This document shows, piece after piece, positions 1 to 31,844 of a stretch of DNA of 64,000 nt. The stretch covers positions 2,871,046-2,935,045 of the forward strand of contig NW_024881300.1 of assembly GCF_018691265.1 (NCBI RefSeq). Reading direction: 5' to 3'. The notes below the pieces were generated by a model that saw only the letters and a list, made by a program, of their open reading frames with translations, was not told the origin of the DNA and did not search any database. Position 1 is the stretch's first letter. Each line of letters begins with the position of its first letter. A program made the translations under genes and the position numbers. This DNA is from Tyto alba (taxonomy: Eukaryota > Chordata > Aves > Strigiformes > Tytonidae).

Positions 1-3000
1 TGGGTGACCTGGTGGGGAGCGGTGCCAGCGCCCCGACTCGGCGTCTCCTCCAAGCCCAGCCAGGCCAGGGGTGGGAAATCGGTACATAAAAGCCCGAGGG
101 AAGCAGAGCCCATGGGCCCCTTCTCCGCCGCCGGTGCCCCGGCGTGCCAGCCCTGCGGTCGTGTGAGCGTCACGCTGCTGCTGATGCACCGGGGCGTGAT
201 GGCGGGGATGGTGCCAGGGGCCGGGCGCGTGCCAAGGGCGTCAGTCGCTCCCGCAGGAGCAGGGGAACACAAACGTGCCGGGGAACACACGTGGGGGTGG
301 CACCCGCCGGCCCCGGCCGTGGCCCCCTGCGCTGTGGGTGTCACAGCGGAGTGGGGGGGACACATCTTCTCGGGGTCCCGTGTGTGCTCTGCCCCTGAAA
401 TAACCGGCCGAGCGCTCCCTGGGGTGCAGGAATATGCTCAAGGACTCGCTTCCAGCCATGTCGTGATGGATGCACAGCATCTTTGGCCACCCAGGCAAGG
501 CCATGGTGTTGGCAGGTTGTCCCCGTCCCCCAGCCGATGGTGGCTCAGGGGTGCGGGGACAGGCAGCTCCTCCAAAGCTGTTCCTCTCCTGCAGTCGAGG
601 GGAAGGAAGGCAAAGCCCACGCTGGGGGAACAGAACAACATCAGCTGAGCAGTGCAATCTCTGCCGCAAAAGGATGGGGCGGAGGAAAAGCTCTCCACCA
701 CCTATTCTCAGCTTGGACCCCAGCTCTTTTTCCCTTCTTTCTTTCCTTTCTTCGCATGAAGGTAAAAAGGCGTCTTCCAGGGGATGCAGGACTGGGAGTC
801 AGGGCTCTGGGAGGTCTTGTATCGCTTCTGCTCCGTTCTGTAATTAATGTGGGATAGGGCTGGAGCGGTGGGTTGTCAGTCGGACAAGCATCAGCCAGGC
901 CAACTCCAGGAGCAGCCTTCAATTCAGGCGATGAGCTGCAGAGCTGGGACCCTGGGGAGACCTTCCTGCTGCTTAAATACCCCCAGCTACAAGGCCTTGC
1001 GAGCCCCAGTTTGCCTTCTGGCCCCTGCCCTCCATTTGCTGGGAGAGCCTGGGGGTTCCCCATCATTTAAACAAGCCTGATGCCGCTCCCCAGAGCCGAG
1101 CAAAACGGGCAGGATCCCTGCACGACAATTATTCGCCAGCCCTTGATGTGCCAGGGCTGTAGCCCTTGGCGGCTGTGTCCCCCGCGTGGGATTCCTGGCT
1201 CTGTCCCCAGGCACATCCGTGGCAATCACTCCGAGATTGCCGGGCAAATTAATGTGGGTGAGTCAACGGGATGCTCCGGTGCTCCAGGCAGAGCCGGAGA
1301 TGATGCTCACCGGTGGGATGGTGACGGCTGAGCCCGGGTGATGGCTCTGCAGGGCACGGCAGGGACGGGGCTCCGCGGAAAGGAGTGAAGGAGGCTGGAA
1401 ACCTTCAGGAAGATGCGGTGGAGGCACCTATCCCTGCGACAGGCGCCTGTGACACCCTGAGGTGACCAGAGCCAGTTGCCGAAAGCCACGGGACGATGCT
1501 GGGGCTGGTGCCAGCGACTGGCAGTGACTCAAGACGAGTGCCAGGCAGGCGAGGAGGAAGGAGCAGCAGCTCCCGAGGAGGTGACCTGGCACAGGTCGGC
1601 CCTGACTCCCCACTGAAGGATGTGCAGCTCCAGTCACCCACAGTCACGCCGCGGCACATGATGAACCTGTTTCTGCCTCTGGTTGCTCGCGATTTTCTGC
1701 GGCCACCCCAGCACATCGCCTTCAGGGGACCCTGCAGACAACAACAGGCCTCCTTCTCCCCTCTCTGAGGGCACATGTCTCCCCAAAGCACTCTCTCCAG
1801 GCTCCCTTCCCGAGCGGTGCCGGGTTCGGTGACCCGTCCTTCACCCAGGTACAACGTCCCGCGCAGCCGCGGGGCTCCGCTGGCAAAGCACCGCGGCTCA
1901 GATCGGTACAGACCACGGGCAGGGATGCCAGGGAGCAGCGAAACCGGGGTGGGCACAGCACGGAGACCTGGGGGGACAGTCCCCGGGGGTACACTGCCCC
2001 TCAGGGTTGCCTGCTGCTTGCCAGGCAGGGTGCTGGTGCCCCATGGCACCCCAGCTGTGCAGGGCACCCAGGAGTGCCCCCGATGCTGCAGCAGCAGCCA
2101 GGGCAGCTCAGCTCTGCCCGCTCCAGCTGCCTGTTTGTGTTGAACCCTGGGCAGGAGAGCCACGGCCAGCGAGGAGCCGTAACCCACCCAGGACCAGCCT
2201 TTCAAACTGAAAGAGAGAAAATAAGGGGGTTTATACATCCCTCCTAGCACCCAGAAAACACACAGCACATTCGAAATCCTGGAAGCCAGCGGGAAGCCAT
2301 GGGAGCGATCGCTGCTTCGAAAGCTGGCTCGGCTTTTCTTTGACGGGTATCTCAGGTTATTATTTGCTGATGATAAACACGGGAAATAGGTGCTGACGTC
2401 GTTTTGTTTTGCCAGCGCTTGCCAGCCCTGTGGCAGAGGAGGAAAAGGATGAATCACCCCAGTGCCTGCCCCGGGAAGCTGTTCCCAACCGCTCCCCATG
2501 TGCATAGGCAAAGCCTTGGAAACCATTTGGGAGTGAAACCGGATCGGTGGGGTGACCTCACGCTGTGAAGGCTTCTTTCTTTTTCCCAGAAAACGGAGAA
2601 CAAAAACTTGTTCTGGTCTCAGTGGCAGACATGAGCTAAGCCCATTGTCAGCTTTCCCTCCTTCCCCAGGAGCTGCCTGCTTTCCTGCCAGACTCCTGCC
2701 TACACCTCGATCGCAGCTTTGGGAAAAGATATCCCAGCTGGTGCTTCTCCAGATGCTCAGCTACCAGCAAAGACACGGCGTGTCCCTATTTACCCAGGCA
2801 AACGCCCTTCTCGGTGGGCTTTGCTGGCCCGTAATCACATCTGTAGCAACAGACACACACCTTTGGCAAGGGCCCGCTCACGGCGGGAAGGGGATGAGCA
2901 GATTTTCATTAAGCAGGAATTGCACCGCGTGCAATACTGCAATGCTTTCACAACCCTGCAGCACGCTTTGATGTGGGCTGTTTGGGAGCCGCCTTACAAC

Positions 3001-4687
3001 CCAGCCGGCTGCGTTAGGGCTGGGACTCCCGAGTCCGGGTTTCTGAGCCCGGCTCAGCCGCTGGCTCGTCCCATGGCTCCGGGCAAGGCCTTGAAATTTA
3101 TTCCGTATTTCTTATCTGGAAATGAGCTATCAGCATTACCTTCCCCTTGAAAAATAGTGCGGAGAGGGTGGTAATTTGCTAATTAGTTAGTCTTAGTGGG
3201 AAGGGAAAGGAAGATGTGCTGAACCGATGCCAGGCAACTGGGTTGGGGAGGGAGAGCCCGACCCCGCAAACTCCCCGCTGGTTTTGGGGTGTGCATCCCA
3301 AGGGACCCTGGCACAAGGTGGGGGCTCCCGCCTGACGGTACGCAGTTTTGGGGCCAGGCGATGTGTGTTCAGGCACGTCTGGCAGATGAAAGGGCTGATT
3401 CCTCTTTTGATCATGAAATTCTCATAAATGTTAATGGGAATTACTTCGAGGTCTAACTAGGGCAGAATTGAGGCCCCCAAGGGGAGGAAGGGGGTGAGGA
3501 CCAACGATGCTTTGGCTGGGAAATAAAAGGGCTCGAATTTACCTTGTCCCCCACCTGTGAGAGCAGAGTACTGGCGGCTCAGGGGCTGCCCAGCATCCCT
3601 GCAGACCACCCTGGGAAAGGGGGTCCCCAGGTGTCCCCCACCTTGCCCAGCACTGCTGGCACCTGCGTGGACAGTCTTTAAGCATCACCTTAACTCTAGA
3701 CATCATTTTAACTCACAAATCTAATGCTTTCTTAGCCTACAATTTGGATTGTCTTCTTTCTCTTTGTGTTTACCCCTCCTCCCCTACATCTTCCCTTCCC
3801 TTTTGTGTCTTTCTGGTTCTCACAGACTTCAAACTCACCTGCTCCAACTACTTGCCGCCTCCCTCAGCTGAAACGTGACCTGAAGTTTCCAAGTATCGTT
3901 ACCTTGGGCATATTTAATTATTTTATTCCCCTTTAGTTGCTAATTAGAAGCCAAGAGTAGAGGGGATGAGTAATCCCCTGGGATGTCGAGTAGACACTTG
4001 CCTGAGCTTGCAAAGAAAACACTAACCCCCTCGGTATAAAGGTGTGAAATAAAAGGACATGATATTTTCCTTGATGTCTTCATAGCCCTGCTCCTGAGAT
4101 CCAGAGATCGTGGTTGTCTATCCCAGGAATGATTCACGCGGCGGCTCTTCCCCTCTCCATCCAAAGGCATCTCCCATCCCATCCCAGGGATGTGTATGGG
4201 ATGGGGGCAGAAACGCTGCTCTGGCTTAGGCAAAAAACCTGGAATAGGGAAAGAGAAAAGCCCCTGCAGACAGCAAAGCTGGCTTGCTGCTGCTCAGACA
4301 GGCTTGGTCTTCATTTTAAGAAGTATTTAGGTGTGCAGATACAGTTGCTCATCTCTCCCCTCTCCCTTCAGCCATATTATCCCCTCCTTGAGGGCTGGGG
4401 ATGGTTACTTTGCCAACATTTTCCCAAACTTGGTATCTGAGTGCTCCTCAGGGTTTCATATCTCACCAGGTGAGACCAAGCAGGAGGACCCCTTGCCAGA
4501 CAGATAAGGGTACTGTGAATTTTTTGGTTAGATTTGAGGTCTTTGCCAGGAAACAACTCCCAGGTGGGTGACGATCCTTGTACCTGTGGTGCTGTCATGG
4601 CCAGCTTCTCCGTGCAACCTCCCTAGAAAGTCAGCAGTCGGTGCCAAGCATGCTTTGATTATATTATGTTATAGTATAATATATTCT

Positions 4688-4752
4688 ATTCATAGAATCA
4701 TAGACTGTCTCAAGTTGGCAGGAACCCATAAGAATCATCGAGTCCAACTTCA
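4688..4752 (-). repeat. CR1 retroposon fragment (3' end)
   Basis: The segment carries the reverse complement of the CR1 3' terminus: repeated CATAGAATCATAG at the left, then a degraded form of the 'GGTTGGAAGGGACC...GATCATC.AGTCCAAC' block ending in GAGTCCAACTT. The sense 3' end therefore points to lower coordinates. It is short and diverged, as is usual for 5'-truncated CR1 copies in birds. Confidence 0.8.
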
Positions 4753-4779
4753 ATATGTTATATTATATTATGATTTTTT

Positions 4780-4804
4780 TTATATATATATATATATATA
4801 TATA
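4780..4804. repeat. (TA)n microsatellite
   Basis: About twelve uninterrupted TA units between two T runs, just beyond the CR1 fragment. Confidence 0.9.
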
Positions 4805-5189
4805 TTTTTTTTAATATTCTCCTAGGAGCTAGAAAAGAGCCAACATTGGTCACAGGGCATTGCCTTGCCAAGGCTGTGCAGAGCAGCTCCCTGGCCACGC
4901 AGGAAGGACAGCGATGACCTCTTGCTGGATATTGAGACCCCTGCTCTGGTGACACAGTCGAGTCACCCCTTGAGCACAGCCACACAGATCCCAGCTGTAC
5001 AGCAGCCCCGGCTGTGCAGCAGCGATACCCGGGGGCTCAGCAAGGATTATATGGGATTTTCCACCCTCTAAAAGCAGGGAAAGGGAAGGAGCCCTGTCCC
5101 CGGCACTGCTGGACGGCTGCGATGTGAGCGGGGTGGTCACCAAACTCAGGACTGGATGCTGTACATAGAATGCAGACGACAGGCCTTTC

Positions 5190-5400
5190 AAACGAAGAGA
5201 AATGAGTACTAAAAGTCATTATTTCAATTTTAAAAGTTTCAGAGCCAGCAAATTCAAAGTGTCAGCTGTAACAGGCAGCATAATTCAACCGTGTTGCAGA
5301 CACACCAAAACCAATACCATAATTAGAGATGCAAAATAATATTTACAGCCCAGATCATACCTATTTAGTGAGAAGTTGGAATTTTCATCTATTTACAAGT
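5190..5400. promoter_or_regulatory. AT-rich island, possible conserved non-coding element
   Basis: An AT-rich block set in GC-rich surroundings, with an ATAATTAGA homeodomain-type site directly followed by ATGCAAAAT, close to the POU octamer, near 5319-5338. No open frame or repeat signature explains it. Regulatory function is inference only. Confidence 0.2.
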
Positions 5401-6714
5401 TTACCAGCCTAATAAGGTCTCTGAGCTCAGTTTCTTTCCCCATTTTGCTCGGCTGGGTTTGCAGAGCCTGGCAGAGGAGTGGAGCTGGGGATTTTCCCCA
5501 GGAGGGCAGTAGCATTTGCTGGGCTTGAGCAACACACCGTTGCCTGCCTGGGTTCACACTGGTGCTTTGCCTTTGTGCTCTGGTACACAAATCGGCACCC
5601 AGGAGGGGAGACCCACTGCAAAGCCAGCACCGAGACCCACGCTCGCCCAAAGTGGATCCACAAAGGGGAAAAAACAACCCCTGTTTAATATGCCGCACGC
5701 GGTTGCTGCCTCGTTATCCGCAAGTATAATGGCACATTGATAGAGCTGCCAGGAAAACTTGGTGAAAACAATTTTAAAAAAAAAAAGAGAAAAAGGCAGT
5801 TGTCACATTTGGAGTCGCATGATCTCCGCTCGAGCACTGCTTTTGAGAGCCCTCCTTCGCATGCAGGGCATGGACGTCGCTGCCGGCCGGGGCTTGGCTG
5901 ATGCGCAAGCGAATGTGCACCGGGAAGTGCCTGCCAGCTTTCCTAGAAATAAATGAACCTTTGCCTCAATCCCGTGGCCTCTGCAAGGAAGGGCTGTTGT
6001 CCCAGCGCATGCCTGTTGCTGGGATGGGGGTGGTGTCGTGCCAGGGGGGTGGCAGGTGCTGGATGCGGGGGCTGGTTGGAGAGCGCGGTGGATTTACGGC
6101 ACCTGTGAAGGTTACGGTGTCAAAATTATTTCTTAAACCCAGAATAACTTAAGAATCTCTAAAGTCACAACCTTGAGCCAGAGTTTCCCCATCCGGCCTG
6201 CGGCTGGACAGGGAGCTGTCGCTGTGGGGAGAGGGGACTCTGGGGACCGGGAAGGGTCTGGGTGCCAAAACCCCCGCGGGGTTGGGGACCAGCGTCAGCA
6301 TTTACACCGAGGCTTGGGGAGGGGGTTTGCCCTCTGCCCCCCACCATTTCCAACCTCCTCCCCGACGCCTGGGTTCTGGACAAACCGGTGCATAAACCCA
6401 TAAACCAGCAGCACCAAAGCTTTGGGGTTGCTTTTTCCCAGGCAGCACCGAGTGCTTTAGCACCGGGTTTGGCTTTATTGGCTTGCTGCTTTTCGGTTCC
6501 CGATACACTTGGTTTACAACCGGGAGCTGGGCTGCTAGTGAGGTGTGAGTAACAGCGAGCGTGGTCACTGGTGGGGCAGCAAGGGGTGAGGCGAGGGGGC
6601 TGGGGAGAGCGGGGGGAGGCCTGGCCCAAACTGGGTGCCGACCCCCCAAGGGAGGTGGGTGGGTGTTGGGTGCTGCTGCCAATCGCCTCTGCCCTTCTGC
6701 TCCCAGCTCTCCTC

Positions 6715-7520
6715 CCTGCGCCCCCCTAGCTGCCCCCCAAGTACCTCCAGCTGCTCCCCCAGCTCCCCTGACCTCTGCAAATGTCCCCCCTCGTCCTACA
6801 CCTTCCCTAACTGCCCCCTGCACCCCAAACTGCCCCCCCAGCTCTCCTGGCCGCCCAGTCCCACATACCAGCTGCCCCCCAGTACCTCCAGTTGCACCCC
6901 CTTTTCCCCTGACCTCTGTAAATGCCCCCCATCTCCCCCCAGTCCTACACCTCCAACTGCCCCCCAGCTCCTCCAGCTGCCCCCCATCTCCCCCCAGTCC
7001 TACACCTCTAATGGCCCCTCTGCTCCCCCAGCTGGCCCCCCAGTGCCCCCAGCTGCCCTCCATCTCCCCCGACCTCTGCAAATGCCCCCCACCTCCCCCC
7101 AGTCCTACACCTCCAACTGCTCCCCAGTCCCCTCCTAGCTGTTGCCCAGTACCTCCAACTGCCCCCCAGCTGCCCCCCAGCTCCTCCAGCTGCCCCCCAG
7201 GACCCCCAACTGCCCCCCTCAGCTCCCCCAACTGCCTCCCAGTACGTCCAGCTGCCCCCCAGCTCTCCCAGCTGCCCCCCAGTCCCCCACCCCAGCTCCC
7301 CCAGCTGCTGCCCAGTACCTCCAGTTGCCCCCCACCCATTCCCACACCTCCAACAGCTTCCCTGCTCCCCCAGCTGCCCCCCCCCCATCCCCATCTCCCC
7401 CGACCTCTGCAAATACCCCCCACCTCCCCCCAGTCCTACACCTCCAGCTGCCTCCCAGCTGCCCCCAACTGCCGCCCAGTACCTCCAGCTGCCCCCCAAT
7501 CTCCCCCTCGCCTGCCCCCA
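6715..7520. repeat. C-rich minisatellite upstream of BBS2
   Basis: Roughly 0.8 kb built from imperfect copies of short units such as CCAGCTGCCCCCC, CAGTACCTCCA and CCCCAGTCCTACACCTCCA. A higher-order unit is marked by GACCTCTGCAAAT-type blocks at 6770, 6911, 7071 and 7402 (spacings 141, 160 and 331). More than ten CAGCTG palindromes occur. The minus strand carries many runs of six G. The long open frames across it on both strands are by-products of the missing stop codons in this composition. Confidence 0.9.
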
Positions 7521-7694
7521 ATTCCCCCCCACACTCGGCCGCCCCCCCCCCCCCGGCCCCACAGCGCCGCCCCCCCCCCCCTCCCTCCCGCGGCCGCCCC
7601 GGGTGCTGCCGCGAGCCCCGCCCCTCCCCGCTGACGCAGCGGCGGCGCGCGCGAGGGGGCGGTGCTGGGCCCCGACGGCGCGGCCCGGCCGCCG

Positions 7695-7780
7695 CCTCTT
7701 CCTCTTCATCATCCTCCTCCTCCTCCTCCTCCGCCTCCTCCTCCTCCTCCTCTTCTTCATCTTCCTCCTCCTCCTCCTCC
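7695..7780 (+). repeat. (TCC)n-rich pyrimidine tract in the BBS2 5' leader
   Basis: About 85 bases almost entirely of TCC/TTC triplets, ending ten bases before the start codon. The frame in phase with BBS2 is open through the tract (poly-Ser then Ala-Ala-Ala) but contains no upstream ATG, so ATG at 7790 is the natural start. Confidence 0.9.
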
Positions 7781-7789
7781 GCCGCCGCC

Positions 7790-26985
<19,196 letters not shown>

Positions 26986-27294
26986 AACAGCTGGAGGAGC
27001 AGCAGCTGCAGAGAGGCAGCGTTCCCAGGCAGTCACGGACCGGTGACAACAAGCGGTTAATTCAGTCCCCTACTCCACTGCAGGGTGAAGGAATTGCAAA
27101 GGTAGCGTTTTAGTTAAGCTATCAGGTGAGAAATGTTGTTTCACAGGCCAAAGCTGTGAGGAGAAAGCATCAGAGTTTTAAGTGCAGATGTATTTATGCA
27201 AGACAAAAGGTATAACCTTGGAACAGTTATTTTTCTTACAATAATTTATTTATGTATATTAATATATTTTGTAGTTAAGGCATTGGCCTTTTCC

Positions 27295-27300
27295 ATTAAA
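27295..27300 (+). promoter_or_regulatory. Likely BBS2 poly(A) signal (ATTAAA)
   Basis: ATTAAA 310 bases after the stop, followed by a GT-rich stretch (TGCTTGTGTTCTGTTTTAG). UGUA motifs at 27253-27256 and 27270-27273 lie just upstream, as CFIm sites do. An AU-rich ATTTATTTA lies near 27244. The implied 3' UTR is about 330 bases. Confidence 0.65.
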
Positions 27301-27329
27301 ACTTAGACTGGTTTGACTGCTTGTGTTCT

Positions 27330-30300
27330 GTTTTAGTTGGGGAGATGCGTACGGTTAAGTTTATTTGTTGAAAAAAACCCAAACCCAAACCACTTTTCTG
27401 GTTCTGCTGCATCGTCTCTGTGCACAGTAAGCACTTAAACTCTCTGTGTCGGAGAATCCCGGGTCTCGTTGCAGGGATGTGCTAGGTAAACTGCAATTTG
27501 GTGCACTAGAAGCACCAAAGGGATAACATCTCCTTGCTGGCTTTTAAGCCAGAAGATCTTTGAAAGCTGCCCAGTTCCAGGATCCACGCAGGTAGGAAGT
27601 GGCCTGTTTCATATCCGACACTCTTCCCCACACCTGGATTGTAGGAAGTTTTGCTTCCAGCTACTGGTTCCATGTGACTGCTGGAAAAAACAGCAGTTAC
27701 TGAGGCGGGCAAAGGTGCATTTCAGGAACAACAGAAACAAACTACACACCCAGGCTTGGTGTGCATACTTAGGCAGAGCTGTTGGTACTTAATGGGATCA
27801 AAAGGAGAAGGTACTGAAAAATGTCTTGGCTCCTGGCTCAGACCTGTTTATTAATTGTGGGATCTCTTAGAGTTGGATTAACATATTACAGTAAGGCTCT
27901 ATCTTAGATCTGAAGATATTTTAGAATCTTTGCCAAAGCAAATTTCTTTTAGAAGCTATAAATACCCTGCAGAGGATGGAGGCTGAGCCCCAGTGCTCCT
28001 AGCTGCTGCGCCATTCACCACCCGTGCCGCGTACGGCCGGGCAGGGAGGAGGTATTCCCGCTCCGAGGTGAAGGTCTGGGGTGGCTTCTTGTGGCTGCTG
28101 GGAGTATTCGCGTCCTGCAGCCGGCCGGTCTCTTCCTTGCCACTGCTGAATTAAAGCCAGCAGCCCACCGTGTGTCACAGAGCAACCGGTGAGCGTGCAG
28201 CCAGTTGAAAGAGGAATGGAATTCTTGCAATGTGTTTTAATCCCCCCAGACGATCCCTTGCCACTTCTTCAGCCCCTCCTGTACGGAGAACTGTGCTGCC
28301 CAAAGCGCAGATCTCTGTCACTTCAGCTCTGCAGCAGGAGCTCATTTGAATCCTTTTCAGAACCTCGTTGTTAGTCAAATCCAGCTCCTCGGTGAAAGGG
28401 CGGTGAGCCACCCATGCTGTTCTAAGCAAGGGAGCTTTTGAGACTTGATTATGGAACAGTCTCCTGGCAAAAGTGCTGGGCTTCCTGCCACCTGCTGTAC
28501 CTGTTCCCACTGTCTCAACCTCTTGTTCTTTACGTTCAAAATCCTAGTGCTTACTTACATTTACGTAATCCCTTCAATGATAAGAGAGTGGCTCTGATCC
28601 AAAAGCACCTTTCCCATCAGCCTGATTTTCAGGGCTACACACCAGACACTTCCAGTCCCAGCTCTGTTTTGCTCTTGGCAGTGAGGTCAATCCCCTGCTC
28701 ACAGTCCAGACCTCTGATAAGGCTGATTTCCCCTGGCTAAGATTCTGTCAACAAATTTGTCATTTATTTTCCCATAAAAACAACTTTTGCCAAATGTAAA
28801 AATCCACATCCCGTAAGCTGAAGTGACACCAGGTTTGCAGATGCCTGTTGAAATAAAGCAGCGCTGGGCTGGCGTGCAGCAGCAAGCTGGCAGAAGCTGA
28901 ACCTGCACCGGGAGATCTGCGGGAAACAGTCCCTGCTGGTACAACTCGGCTCAGGACGGAGGCCTGATGATCCCGTTCTCGGGGACGGGAGGGGAACTGG
29001 TCACAGCAGGTTAACCAGCTGGTCGAGTCCAGAATAACCTCTGAAACCGCCTTAGGAGAGCTGCGTGTTGCTAGAAATTCATGGGCAAGGCGGCTTAGAT
29101 GGCACCACGCCTTGGCACGTGTGCTGGCGATCGGGTCTAGGTCCCCGTCCTAAAACTTCTGTGGGGGCTGGAGCCTTCCCTGTAACAGCCCCTTCCCCGG
29201 GAAGCGCTGCGGCAGCACCGTGCGGGATCGGCGCCTGCTGGGGAGGGATCTGTAGAGCAGTGGTTGTCAGCGTCCTAACTCGAGTTCCAGTTTGGAGTTG
29301 GAAAAAACCCAAAGCAATTGGAACTGACACGTGAGAACAGGTTATCTGATTTTAGCCCTTGTTTCCCCAAGTCCCATGGGTTGCTGCTCATCTTAATACT
29401 AATTCAGTGAATACCCGGTGTCAGAACTTTGCTGCGTGTTTATCAATGCCAAAACCGTTCCTTCGCTCTGCTCTACAGCTGAACTGTTTTATCTCGCTCC
29501 ATATTGAATTGTTCCTGTTTTCAGCTACTTGGCAATCTAGTAACCACCCCGTTCCCCCCCCAGATTTGCTGGGAAGCGTTTGTGTAACTCGGCGCTTTGG
29601 TAACTGAAAGCTGCTGGTTCCCTGCCGCAGTGCCGGGCTCCGGAGGTGCCGTCAGCTGGTGCATCCTCACGCAGCCGAGCTGACCCACGGCTGCACGAGC
29701 CACCTTGCCTGGTAGGAAGTTTCTGTTCCTCGCACTCCGTAAAACCATTCACTTGCTGTTCTTCATCCTAGTTCTCTATATGGTCCTGCTTACTCATTCG
29801 GTGGGGATGTATGCATTTCATACTCCTATTTCTTTCCATACTGATCCAGAGTACTTTGCAAGCAGCTACACCTATTTGTAAATACTGACTTGTATCCAGC
29901 TAGAGCAGAGAGGGCTCCCGTTATCAGCACAGACTAAACGAAGACCCCTCCCTCTCCCCCAGGTAGCTGGTGTCATTTGATGTTCTGTCAAGCGGAGTCT
30001 TTCCCCTGTACCCCAGTGCCAGCCGTGTGTGGGGCTGTCCTTGGCTTTTGGGACCAAACAGGAAGGGTGGGAGAGCAGAGTCAAGTTGATCTTTAAATCT
30101 TTGAATGCTAACTGCAAATTTGGCTTCTTAAATTACTTCATCTCAGTCACCGGAGGCAGAAGGGTGGTTCCCTGTGTGATCAGATGGGTACGGCTCGCTC
30201 GAGTAGAGGCTGGTATGCCCTCTAGTGTATTATTTATTATTAAAAAGCAGCAAGCTCCAGAGCGTGCAGCTTCTTCCTTTCTTCTGGGAGGCTCTTCCAG

Positions 30301-31640
30301 GACCTACCGAGCAGCTCTTAGGCTCGTAATGCAGTAGAATAAGTAACTGTTTTATTCATCAATTAATTTACTCCCACCTTTGCCTAGCCGACCATGCTGT
30401 GACTAGCTGTGGCATCTGTCACCTTTGAAACTACCCAAATAATTTTGCACTTTTTTTTCTTTTGAAAGCTCAGTTACTTGTCTCTTTCTACTAGAGCAGC
30501 TTGGAGTAAGAACTGCTTTCTCCCCCTGAAGAGCTGCTGCCCTGATAGACAGCAGGCAGCCTCTGAACCCACTGATGGACAAGGAGAGCCCCATCCTCAC
30601 TAGCTTCATCCCCTTGTCTTTGTAAATAGCATAAAACAGTAGCAAAGGGAAGATGAAAACTGAGCAAGGACGTCTTGGCAGTGCACAGAGAAGCCAACTC
30701 AGGGAGATGAGGTGGAATATGAAGGAGCTGGTATAAATTTTGTAGCAGCCGGGCCCGAGCAGCTGCTCACAGTCCGGGACTGCACCAACACCCAAACTAA
30801 ACGGTCCTTCAGGACACGCTGAATGGCTGCGTTGTCCCTGTGCTCTGGCCTCGGTGGGGACCACGGCACCTCTCCCTTTGGAAGCAAGGGCAGCAGCCTC
30901 ATGTTGCCCTGCTCCCTTTTTCACACCCTGGGTGTTGGGATCACTGCTGCAGTTGTTGCTCCGGTACTTCCCTGCAGGCGTCCCGCTCTGCTGGGGGAGC
31001 ATGGACACCCTGTGCCAGCACAGCCAGCCTGCCCTGGGGCTCTGCGCTGGCCTTACGCTGTCTTCAGCCACAGGCAGGGGACCGGAGAAGCAGCAGACTC
31101 TGATCCAAAGCTCCCCTCTCCCAACCCAACAGGCAGGAGGGAAGGCAGCGTGCGCGCTCTCCCCAGCCCCCTGCCTGCCTTGTCTGGCTCAGAGAAGCTG
31201 TAAGCACACCTGTGTCTCTTCCTTGCCAAAAAAAAAAAAAAAAAAAAATGCTTTAGGCAAGCATGTGCAGGCCAGGGCTGAGTCCCCTGCGGGGTGTTCT
31301 GCAGCCTGGCTGCCTCCTGAAGCAAGCAGCTCCGCTCCGCGCCAGCCCCTGGGGCTGGGCTGGACAGGCGAGCAGTACGGCAGGGGGGTGTGGGGGGAGG
31401 CAGTGCACCAACACCACCCCCTTTCTTGTACCATTTATCACAGGCCTCGGATCTCTGCTTCCTGGGAAGACTTCCCTGGAGCCTGGCAGACCCTGGGATC
31501 AAACTAAGCCAACCCGAGGCCGGGCTGGTGGCGACCCCGCCACGGAGAGGCAAGTTATCACCTTCCCACTCCCAGCCCGCAGCTGGAGCCAAGCGCCATC
31601 CGCATCCCCACACAAGGGCAGGACACAGGAGCTGGTCTCT
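27330..31640. other. Convergent intergenic spacer between BBS2 and OGFOD1
   Basis: Holds the 3' flanks of both genes. I see no exon with matching splice sites and no recognisable repeat body. A poly(A) run at 31228-31248 and the minus-strand AATAAA sites at 28763, 30233 and 30351 (TTTATT on the plus strand) are the only notable marks. A longer OGFOD1 3' UTR reaching into this spacer cannot be excluded. Confidence 0.55.
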
Positions 31641-31641
31641 T

Positions 31642-31730
31642 GTCTAGTTAGCTTGTAAATTCTTTGGAGAAAGGGCTGCATCTGGGTCTGCCTGCACTGC
31701 GTTTAGCACGATGAAGTCCTGCTCCTTGTT
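31642..31730 (+). repeat. Degenerate ancient SINE-like tail
   Basis: The pattern TTAGCTTGTAAATTCTTTGG..AAGGGCTG...TGCG.TTAGCACGATG..GTCCTG resembles the shared tail of old amniote tRNA-derived SINEs ('tgtaagctctttggggcagggact...cagcgcctagcacaatggggtcctg' in degraded form). Family name uncertain. Confidence 0.45.
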
Positions 31731-31838
31731 GCAGTGCCAGGTCCTCCTCGATGCCAGCAGCTTTACAGCCTCACTGCCTTCTTTCCCAACTCCACAGTTG
31801 TGCAGCTGGAAAAACCTCCTATTTCCCAGGGCAGATCC

Positions 31839-31844
31839 TTTATT
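31839..31844 (-). promoter_or_regulatory. Candidate OGFOD1 poly(A) signal (AATAAA on minus strand)
   Basis: Nearest AATAAA downstream of the OGFOD1 stop that I see, giving a 3' UTR of about 0.5 kb, followed on the minus strand by a G/T-rich stretch. Other AATAAA copies lie further on, so the true end is uncertain. Confidence 0.4.

Larger units (their letters stand above)
1..6700. other. Upstream intergenic DNA without a recognised gene
   Basis: About 6.7 kb ahead of BBS2. The first 3 kb are GC-rich and produce long chance open frames on both strands; none resembles a protein I know and none is bounded by convincing splice sites. In mammals metallothionein genes lie on this side of BBS2 (established knowledge), so I looked for their short cysteine-rich exons and saw none. 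Recognisable content is limited to a CR1 tail near 4688-4752, a TA microsatellite near 4780-4804 and AT-rich islands near 3160-3200, 3900-3960 and 5190-5400. Confidence 0.6.

Noticed and set aside
1405..2526. 373-codon open frame on the minus strand
   Set aside because: Arises in GC-rich DNA with overlapping open frames on both strands. No domain, no coding-like composition, no recognised similarity.
1..6700. Search for metallothionein exons expected beside BBS2 by synteny
   Set aside because: No cysteine-rich short exons with splice sites were found; they may lie outside the window.
6302..7634. Long Pro/Ser-rich (plus) and Gly/Trp-rich (minus) open frames over 350 codons
   Set aside because: Both are translations of the C-rich minisatellite, which lacks stop codons; composition follows the repeat unit.
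30403..31071. 222-codon minus-strand frame with a hydrophobic middle
   Set aside because: Lies in the BBS2/OGFOD1 spacer, overlaps several open plus-strand frames, and matches nothing I recognise; it could at most be OGFOD1 distal 3' UTR.
31228..31248. Poly(A) run, considered as the tail of a processed pseudogene
   Set aside because: No gene-like sequence or target-site duplication was recognised upstream of it.
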